In this document: positions 26,568 to 32,108 of the stretch, piece by piece
Layout of the letters: each line of letters opens with the position of its first letter
Numbering within the stretch: the stretch's first letter is position 1
From: Flavobacteriales bacterium
GTDB taxonomy: Bacteria; Bacteroidota; Bacteroidia; DT-38
Direction of reading: 5' to 3'
Assembly: GCA_013214205.1 (NCBI GenBank)
Contig: JABSPQ010000417.1
Coordinates: 1 to 32,108, forward strand
Length of the DNA: 32,108 nt
Made by a program: the position numbers and the translations under genes
Notes under the pieces: generated by a model
Seen by the model: the letters and a program-made list of their open reading frames with translations, nothing else
What the model was told of the DNA's origin: nothing
Database searches by the model: none

Positions 26568-26602
26568 TTTGAACCAATATTTGAAAGGTAAAGTTATCTT
26601 TG
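26568..26602 (+). promoter_or_regulatory. Candidate lysS-gpsA promoter
   Basis: TTTG at 26568-26571, a 23-bp spacer, then TATCTTTG at 26595-26602, an exact TAnnTTTG. The spacer is at the long end of the 17-23 bp range. The lysS ATG follows 16 bp later. Confidence 0.5.
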
Positions 26603-26618
26603 TCGAAAATTTAATAAG

Positions 26619-28136
26619 ATGGAAAAGACCCTTTCAGAACAAGAGGAGATAAGAAGATCGGCACTTCAGGAAATGATTAATCTTGGATTCTATCCATATC
26701 CTTCCGAAACTTTTGAAACAAATGCATTTGCTATAAATGTTAAATCTGAATTTGCTAAGGATGATACCAAGTATCAAAAGGTAAGCATGGCAGGTAGGTT
26801 GATGAGTAAAAGGGTAATGGGGAAAGCCTCTTTTGCTGAACTGATGGACTCAACAGGTCGAATTCAAATTTATGTTAGTAGAGACATTATTTGTCCCGAC
26901 GAGAACAAGGATCTTTACAACAAGGTATTTAAAAAATTGCTTGATATAGGCGATTTCATTGGTATTGAAGGCCATGCCTTTACTACTAAGGTTGGCGAAA
27001 TTTCCATTCATGTTTCAAGTTTAAAAGTATTATGTAAATCTCTTAGACCACTTCCAGTTGTTAAAACAGATGAGGAAGGAAACATTCATGATGGTTTTAC
27101 CGATCCTGAGCAAAGGTACCGCCAACGTTATGTTGATTTAGTTGTAAATCCACACGTAAAACAAACATTTTTACAAAGAACCAAACTTGTAAACACAATA
27201 AGAACGTTCTTAAACGATAGAGAATATACAGAGGTGGAAACGCCAATTCTTCAACCGATTTATGGTGGTGCTGCTGCACGTCCGTTTAAAACGCATCACA
27301 ATACTTTAGACATGACTTTGTATCTGCGGATAGCAAACGAATTGTATCTGAAAAAATTAATTGTAGGTGGTTTTGAAGGTGTATTCGAATTTGCAAAAGA
27401 TTTCAGGAACGAAGGAATGAGCAGGTTTCACAATCCCGAATTTACTCAGGTAGAGCTTTACGTGGCCTATAAAGATTACATCTGGATGATGGAGTTGGTA
27501 GAGGAAATGTTGGAAAAGGTTGCGATGGATTTGCATGGAACTACCAAGGTAATGGTTGGTGAAAACGAAATTGATTTCCAACGACCTTACAAACGTTACA
27601 CAATGTTTGAGGCCATCGAAGAATTTACTGGCGAGGATATTTCGGAATTAGATGAAGCAGGTTTGAGAGAAGTTGCTAAAAAGCTCGATATCCATATTGA
27701 AGCAAGTGCTGGAAAAGGCAAAATTATCGATGAGATTTTTGGAGAAAAATGTGAGAAACTGTTGATCCAACCTACTTACATTACCGACTATCCAGTTGAG
27801 ATGTCGCCATTGGCAAAGAAACACAGAGACAAAGAAGGCTTGGTAGAGCGCTTTGAACTAATCTGTAATGGAAAAGAAATTGCCAATGCATACACCGAGT
27901 TAAACGATCCGATTGATCAACGTAAGCGTTTTGAAGATCAGATGGAACTTGGCGCAAGGGGAGACGATGAGGCAATGGTTATAGATGAGGATTTCTTAAA
28001 AGCTATTGAATACGGCATGCCTCCAACATCTGGTTTGGGAATTGGAATAGACCGTTTGGCTATGATTATGACGAATTCAAACTCTATTCAGGATGTGTTA
28101 TTTTTCCCTCAAATGAGACCAGAAAATCCACAGTAA
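26619..28136 (+). CDS. lysS: Lysyl-tRNA synthetase, class II
   Basis: A 505-aa class II synthetase that charges tRNA-Lys. An N-terminal OB-fold anticodon-binding domain (VSMAGRLMSKRVMGKASFAEL, about 50-75) is followed by motif 1 around NTIRTFLNDREYTEVETPIL, motif 2 FRNEGMSRFHNPEFTQVE and motif 3 GLGIGIDRLAM near the C-terminus. Length is normal. It is followed by gpsA after 16 bp, probably one transcript, as in many Flavobacteria. It is divergent from the isomerase operon. Confidence 0.97.
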   Translation: MEKTLSEQEEIRRSALQEMINLGFYPYPSETFETNAFAINVKSEFAKDDTKYQKVSMAGRLMSKRVMGKASFAELMDSTGRIQIYVSRDIICPDENKDLYNKVFKKLLDIGDFIGIEGHAFTTKVGEISIHVSSLKVLCKSLRPLPVVKTDEEGNIHDGFTDPEQRYRQRYVDLVVNPHVKQTFLQRTKLVNTIRTFLNDREYTEVETPILQPIYGGAAARPFKTHHNTLDMTLYLRIANELYLKKLIVGGFEGVFEFAKDFRNEGMSRFHNPEFTQVELYVAYKDYIWMMELVEEMLEKVAMDLHGTTKVMVGENEIDFQRPYKRYTMFEAIEEFTGEDISELDEAGLREVAKKLDIHIEASAGKGKIIDEIFGEKCEKLLIQPTYITDYPVEMSPLAKKHRDKEGLVERFELICNGKEIANAYTELNDPIDQRKRFEDQMELGARGDDEAMVIDEDFLKAIEYGMPPTSGLGIGIDRLAMIMTNSNSIQDVLFFPQMRPENPQ

Positions 28137-28152
28137 ATTGGGCGACACTCCA

Positions 28153-29139
28153 ATGAAAATATCGGTTTTAGGTGGTGGTAGTTGGGCAACAGCTATCGTA
28201 AAAATGCTGCTCAACAATGCCGACCAAGTTGGTTGGTGGATGAGAGATGAATCCGCTATCGATCACATAAAAACCTATAATCAAAATCCCAAATATTTGA
28301 GTTCGGTAGAGCTGGACCCAAATAAATTGAATCCTTCGGCTAATTTGTCTGAGGTGGTAGCTAATTCTGACGTAATTATTTTAGCGATTCCGGCGGCTTT
28401 CTTAAACGATTCGTTGAAAGATGAATCCGAAGATTTGTTTGAAGGAAAGATTGTTTTTTCTTCAATTAAAGGAATAGTACCAGAGAGCAACGAAATAGTT
28501 GGAGAATATATCCATAATAAATTCAATGTAGATTTTAAGAATGTTGGAGTAATCTCAGGGCCTTGTCATGCCGAGGAAGTAGCGTTAGAAAAATTATCAT
28601 ATCTCACAGTTGCTTGTCAGAATGAAGAGAATGCTGAGAATTTAGCTAAAATGATTTCATGTAGGTACATCAAAACAACTACTTCCGACGACATTTATGG
28701 AACAGAATACTCAGCTGTTTTAAAAAATGTATTTGCTTTGGCCAGCGGAATTTGTCATGGTTTAAACTATGGCGATAATTTTCAAGCTGTTTTAATCTCT
28801 AACGGAATTCAAGAAATTAAGCGATTTGTAGATACTGTTCATCCAATAGATAGAGACATTAAAAGTTCTGTTTACCTCGGAGATTTACTGGTAACAGCCT
28901 ATTCTCAATTTAGTAGAAATAGAACTTTTGGTAATATGATTGGCAAAGGATACTCTGTTAAATCGGCTCAAATAGAGTTAAACATGATTGCGGAAGGCTA
29001 CTATGCTACTAAATGCATCAAAGAAATCAACGAAAAATACAAGGTTGATATGCCTATTACAGATGCGGTTTACAACATTTTGTACGAAAAGATTTCTCCA
29101 ATTATGGAGATGAGATTGCTTTCGGATAAATTGTCTTAA
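28153..29139 (+). CDS. gpsA: Glycerol-3-phosphate dehydrogenase [NAD(P)+]
   Basis: A 328-aa enzyme that reduces dihydroxyacetone phosphate to sn-glycerol-3-phosphate, the backbone for phospholipids. The N-terminal nucleotide-binding loop is ISVLGGGSWATAIVKML. ISGPCHAEEV and the catalytic Lys region EYSAVLKNVFALASG are present. I chose the ATG at 28153; a TTG at 28138 would add GDTP before it without family support. It is coupled to lysS. Downstream is a structured repeat, then convergent uvrC. Confidence 0.95.
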   Translation: MKISVLGGGSWATAIVKMLLNNADQVGWWMRDESAIDHIKTYNQNPKYLSSVELDPNKLNPSANLSEVVANSDVIILAIPAAFLNDSLKDESEDLFEGKIVFSSIKGIVPESNEIVGEYIHNKFNVDFKNVGVISGPCHAEEVALEKLSYLTVACQNEENAENLAKMISCRYIKTTTSDDIYGTEYSAVLKNVFALASGICHGLNYGDNFQAVLISNGIQEIKRFVDTVHPIDRDIKSSVYLGDLLVTAYSQFSRNRTFGNMIGKGYSVKSAQIELNMIAEGYYATKCIKEINEKYKVDMPITDAVYNILYEKISPIMEMRLLSDKLS

Positions 29140-29173
29140 TTTTTTTCTGAGTCGCAAGATGAAGTTAGAGGCA

Positions 29174-29427
29174 AAGGCTTTTGTTTTAGGATGTTTTTTT
29201 CTGTACCATGACCTAAAGGACATGGTAAAATCATTTCGATTGAGTTTGTTCTTTTTGCCTTTGCCCTTTAAGTCAATGCGAAAATAAGTGGAGTATTTTG
29301 CGGTAAAAGGTTTGTAAAAAGGGAGTTTCTGTTTTGAGCTGTCTTTTCTGTACCATGACCTAAAGGACATGGTAAAAGACATTTCGTTTGAGTTTGTTTT
29401 TTTTTGCTTTCGTCCTTTAGGTCAAGG
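29174..29427. repeat. Tandem 147-bp-offset repeat with nested palindromes
   Basis: Two diverged copies lie head to tail. An identical 34-nt core occurs at 29197-29230 and 29344-29377, an offset of exactly 147. Each core holds a 24-nt palindrome (29204-29227 and 29351-29374): outer arms TACCATG / CATGGTA, an A-A mismatch, then CC-TAAA-GG. About 45 nt further, each copy has a second arm. In copy 2, TGACCTAAAGGAC (29356-29368) is perfectly complementary to GTCCTTTAGGTCA (29412-29424); in copy 1 the matching arm at 29263-29275 has two mismatches. Flanks are similar but diverged and T-rich on the plus strand. No T-run follows the palindrome directly, so it is not a standard terminator. It fills the 319-bp gap between gpsA and uvrC. 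Confidence 0.85.
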
Positions 29428-29458
29428 GAAGAAGAGTTTTGTAGTTGATCATTCAGGT

Positions 29459-31246
29459 TCAGGCAAGAAGCGCCTTCCTAACCACCTCTGCTTTTTTCTT
29501 ACCCACAACAGCTTCAATTTCTTCTAAATTGGCCTCCTTAATTCGCTTAACAGATTTGAATGTTTTGAGCAGGTTTTGAGCCGTAGTTGGCCCAATGCCT
29601 TCAATATCGGTAAGACCAGATGTAAAAGCAACCTTCGATCTTCTATTCCTGTGATGCTTGATTCCAAAGCGATGCGCTTCGTTTCTTAAAAACTGAATGA
29701 TTCGCAGCGTCTCCGATTTTTTATCTAAATAAAGCGGAATAGAATCATCTGGGTAATAAATTTCCTCAAGCTTTTTAGCTATTCCGATAATGGCAATTTT
29801 ACCTCTTAGGTTTAACTTCTCTAGGCTTTTAACCGCCGAACTCAATTGTCCTTTGCCGCCATCAACAAGAATTAATTGAGGTAAATTCTGTCCTTCTTTC
29901 AATAAACGGCCATACCTCCGCTCAATTACCTCTTCCATCGACGCGAAATCATTAGGCCCTTCAACCGTTTTTATATTAAAAATTCGGTAATCTTTTTTGG
30001 CTGGTTTTACGTCTTTAAAAACCACACAAGCAGCTACTGGAAAGCTCCCTTGAAGGTTGGAACAATCAAAACATTCAATGTGTTCGGGTAATTCCGACAA
30101 ACGAAGTAACTCCTTCATCTCTTCTAGAATCCTTGTTTCTCGTTTTTTAGGAATGTAACTATTGCGCTCCTTTTGCTTATCAAGCATGTAGAATTTCGCG
30201 TTTCGTGTAGATAAATCAAGCAAAGTTTTTTTGTCGCCTTTAATCGGTACGATACATTTAACGTCGGGTATTTCCACATCGATTTCAAAAGGGATCAACA
30301 TTTCCTTTACATCGCTATCAAATCGAAGTCTCAAATCAGCAATTCCAAACTCCAACAACTGTTTGTCATCTTCGCCAAGTTTCTTTTTGAGTTCAAGTGT
30401 ATGAGCCTGAATAATTGCTCCGTTGTTAATGCGCATGTAGTTGACGTACGCAAAATTTTCCTCCGAAATAATTGTGAAAACATCGATGTTGTTAATCTTA
30501 GGATTAACCACCGTAGATCTCGATTTATACTTTTCGAGCGTCTCAATTTTATCCTTAATCAACTGCGCACTTTCAAATTCTAAATCCGCGGAATGTTTGT
30601 CCATCAACTCCTTTAGTTGCTTAATTACATTGGAGAGATTGCCTTTGATGATGTTCCTTATTTCCTGAATACTTTGGTTGTAATCTTCCTCGTTTTGATG
30701 ATTGGCACAAGGGCCAAGGCAGTTTCCAATATGGTATTCTAAGCAAACTTTAAATTTTTCTTTTTTAATGTTGTCTTCCGACAGATTGTAATTGCAATTT
30801 CGGATAGGATACAACTGAAACACCAAGTCCAGAACGGTTTTCATCATTTTAACCGATGCATATGGGCCAAAATACTCAGAACCATCTTGTTTTAAAGTAC
30901 GGGTAGAAATTACCCTCGGAAAGCGTTCTTTTTTAATGCAAATCCAAGGAAAAGTTTTATCGTCCTTAAGCTGTATGTTGTATCGCGGTTGATGCCTTTT
31001 AACCAATGAATTTTCGAGAAGTAAAGCCTCATACTCGCTGTCAACAATGATTGGATTTACATCATGTATGTTTTTTACTAGCAGAATGGTTTTACCGCTT
31101 TCATGTCTTCCTTTGTTGAAATAAGATGCAACTCGTTTTTTGAGAGATTTGGCTTTTCCAACATAAATGATGATTCCTTCCTTATCCAGAAATTGATAAA
31201 CACCTGGTTTATCTGGTAACGATTTTATTTTTCCTGACAGATCCAT
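29459..31246 (-). CDS. uvrC: Excinuclease ABC subunit C
   Basis: A 595-aa nucleotide-excision repair nuclease that cuts both sides of a lesion after UvrAB. The N-terminal GIY-YIG domain is KPGVYQFLDKEG..IIYVGKAKSLKKRVASYF (about 12-45). A Cys-rich stretch is CLEYHIGNCLGPC, the UvrB-binding UVR motif lies near 200-240, and the C-terminal RNase H-like part has ECFDCSNLQGSFPVA and LILVDGGKGQL. The end has two helix-hairpin-helix repeats (TSGLTDIEGIGPTTAQNLL; ANLEEIEAVVGKKKAEVV). Length and all domains are normal. Confidence 0.97.
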   Translation of the reverse strand: MDLSGKIKSLPDKPGVYQFLDKEGIIIYVGKAKSLKKRVASYFNKGRHESGKTILLVKNIHDVNPIIVDSEYEALLLENSLVKRHQPRYNIQLKDDKTFPWICIKKERFPRVISTRTLKQDGSEYFGPYASVKMMKTVLDLVFQLYPIRNCNYNLSEDNIKKEKFKVCLEYHIGNCLGPCANHQNEEDYNQSIQEIRNIIKGNLSNVIKQLKELMDKHSADLEFESAQLIKDKIETLEKYKSRSTVVNPKINNIDVFTIISEENFAYVNYMRINNGAIIQAHTLELKKKLGEDDKQLLEFGIADLRLRFDSDVKEMLIPFEIDVEIPDVKCIVPIKGDKKTLLDLSTRNAKFYMLDKQKERNSYIPKKRETRILEEMKELLRLSELPEHIECFDCSNLQGSFPVAACVVFKDVKPAKKDYRIFNIKTVEGPNDFASMEEVIERRYGRLLKEGQNLPQLILVDGGKGQLSSAVKSLEKLNLRGKIAIIGIAKKLEEIYYPDDSIPLYLDKKSETLRIIQFLRNEAHRFGIKHHRNRRSKVAFTSGLTDIEGIGPTTAQNLLKTFKSVKRIKEANLEEIEAVVGKKKAEVVRKALLA

Positions 31247-31523
31247 TTAAGAGGCTAGAATTACCATAAAATTACTGTTTTACGGGCAAATTATTTTTTG
31301 AATTTAACCACTAACCGATAATTTTAGGTAGTGTATCGTTTGAGTGACTCGTTTTGCCGAAAACAGTACAATTTTGAGTATTTATTGATTTAAATTTACA
31401 ATGTTTTAAAAGGAATAATTGAACAAGTAAATCAATTTCCTGAAAACAGATAAAAAAAGAAACAAGAGCATTGAAATTGAAGGTGGTACGTACGCAGGGC
31501 AAACGCATTTAAAATAATTCCAT

Positions 31524-31550
31524 GTTATTAACAATTTAAAAGTTAATAAC
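31524..31550. repeat. 9-bp inverted repeat GTTATTAAC / GTTAATAAC
   Basis: Perfect arms at 31524-31532 and 31542-31550 with a 9-nt A/T spacer, followed by CTTCTTTATT. It could be a weak terminator or a protein site; the stem has only two G-C pairs. Confidence 0.5.
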
Positions 31551-31598
31551 CTTCTTTATTCCAATCAATTACAGCCCTAATTAGTAGATGTAAGATCG

Positions 31599-31627
31599 TA
31601 TATTTAATTGATAATCAGTTAAATATA
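31599..31627. repeat. 29-bp near-palindrome before the transposase start
   Basis: Arms TATATTTAA / TTAAATATA with inner TGAT / ATCA (mismatch T-G between), centred at 31613. It ends 5 bp before the TTG start of the ISAs1-type frame. Its place suggests an operator or a subterminal transposase site. Confidence 0.5.
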
Positions 31628-31632
31628 TAGTT

Positions 31633-32108
31633 TTGAGTAAAAGAAATAGTTTATTGGAATTCTTTGAGGATTTAGAAGATCCAAGACGTAATAAATGTAA
31701 AAAACATCTTCTATTGGATATTGTTGCAATATCAGTTTGCGGAGTTATCTGTGGAGCAGAGTCATGGGATGAAATAGAAGATTATGGTAACATCAAGTAC
31801 GATTGGTTAGCGACCTTCTTGTCTTTACCAAATGGTATTCCATCACATGATACTTTTAATCGAGTCTTTAGCATTTTGTGCCCATAAAAATTTGAAGTTT
31901 GCTTTGGTCAATGGGTGGCTTCCTTATCTAATTTATTAGAAGGAGAAGTAGTAGCTATTGATGGTAAAACAATAAGAGCAGCAAAAGTTAATGGTGTCTC
32001 ACCTATTCATATGGTTAGTGCTTGGGTCTGTGAAAGTAACTTAGTGTTGGGGCAGCAAAAAGTTGGAGATAAAACCAATGAGATAAGCGCAATTCCAAAT
32101 TTAATAGA
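31633..32108 (+). pseudogene. ISAs1-family transposase, interrupted, 5' part
   Basis: From a TTG at 31633 the frame reads SKRNSLLEFFEDLEDPRRNK and HLLLDIVAISVCGVICGAES, the N-terminal domain of ISAs1-family transposases, and passes GIPSHDTFNRVFS. It then meets TAA at 31885-31887. The same frame goes on without a shift as KFEVCFGQWVASL, then the start of the DDE catalytic domain (VVAIDGKTIR, with the first catalytic Asp) to the window edge. A single C-to-T change (CAA to TAA) explains the stop. It is therefore probably inactive. It could still be made if the stop is read through, for which I see no signal. It shows no relation to the IS21 remnant at the other end. Confidence 0.85.

Larger units (their letters stand above)
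31247..31632. other. Intergenic region between uvrC and the transposase remnant
   Basis: A 386-bp A+T-rich stretch with no convincing gene. It contains two inverted repeats listed separately. I could not place the left inverted repeat of the ISAs1 element with confidence. The short minus-strand frame around 31311-31508 has no protein-like composition. Confidence 0.6.

Noticed and set aside
28978-29382. Minus-strand frame of 134 codons with a repeated TMSFRSWYRK peptide
   Set aside because: The peptide repeat is only the translation of the 147-bp DNA repeat, whose offset is a multiple of 3. The frame overlaps the gpsA 3' end and has poor composition.
31311-31508. Minus-strand 65-codon frame upstream of uvrC
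   Set aside because: No recognisable motif, low-complexity A+T-driven composition, and no plausible start signal.

Overview
The window looks like a chromosomal segment of a low-GC Bacteroidota bacterium, most likely of the Flavobacteriia/Flavobacteriales type. The evidence is a GldH-type gliding-motility lipoprotein, an IPExxxVDY-family protein found only in this phylum, promoter-like signals of the TTG-N17-23-TAnnTTTG type used by Bacteroidota sigma factors, and an archaeal-type phosphoglucose/phosphomannose isomerase. Genus cannot be set from sequence alone.

Layout. 1-541: decayed end of an IS21-family element (broken istA on the minus strand, then four ~24-bp terminal repeats). 690-2311: a two-gene AbiEi/AbiEii (type IV toxin-antitoxin, abortive-infection) operon with a 4-nt ATGA overlap. 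2493-2605: tRNA-Asn(GTT) on the minus strand with its own strong terminator. 2771-13657: housekeeping block with a PfkB-family kinase, M1 lipoprotein aminopeptidase, rnhA-purN, acpP-fabF, an IPExxxVDY protein, pyk, pheS with a secreted cyclophilin, a small unknown protein, and cvpA. 13730-20515: pgk (TTG start), holB, a possible 31-aa ORF, gldH, PBP1A, scoA-scoB. 20519-26483: a fused two-domain oligopeptide-type ABC ATPase and a five-gene minus-strand operon (isomerase, lipB, serine hydrolase, unknown, DEDD exonuclease). 26619-31246: lysS-gpsA, a structured tandem repeat, and uvrC. 31633-32108: start of an ISAs1-family transposase broken by an in-frame stop.

How it fits together. The core is central metabolism (pyk, pgk, scoAB, gpsA, pfkB-type kinase, PGI/PMI), fatty-acid and lipoate synthesis (acpP, fabF, lipB), translation (pheS, lysS, tRNA-Asn), replication and repair (holB, rnhA, uvrC) and envelope functions (PBP1A, GldH, CvpA, M1 lipoprotein). 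The ends of the window are accessory: IS remnants on both sides and the AbiE defence module beside a tRNA gene.

Most unusual non-coding feature. Between the convergent gpsA and uvrC genes lie two 147-bp-offset repeat copies, each carrying an identical 34-nt core with a 24-nt palindrome, plus a downstream arm that can pair with the palindrome's own loop side (mutually exclusive hairpins). A separate REP-like hairpin flanked by TCGAG direct repeats sits between the convergent cvpA and pgk. The other three convergent protein-gene pairs are packed with 3 bp between them or overlapping stops. Two expected neighbours also seem absent: rnc between fabF and the IPExxxVDY gene, and ricT between holB and gldH.
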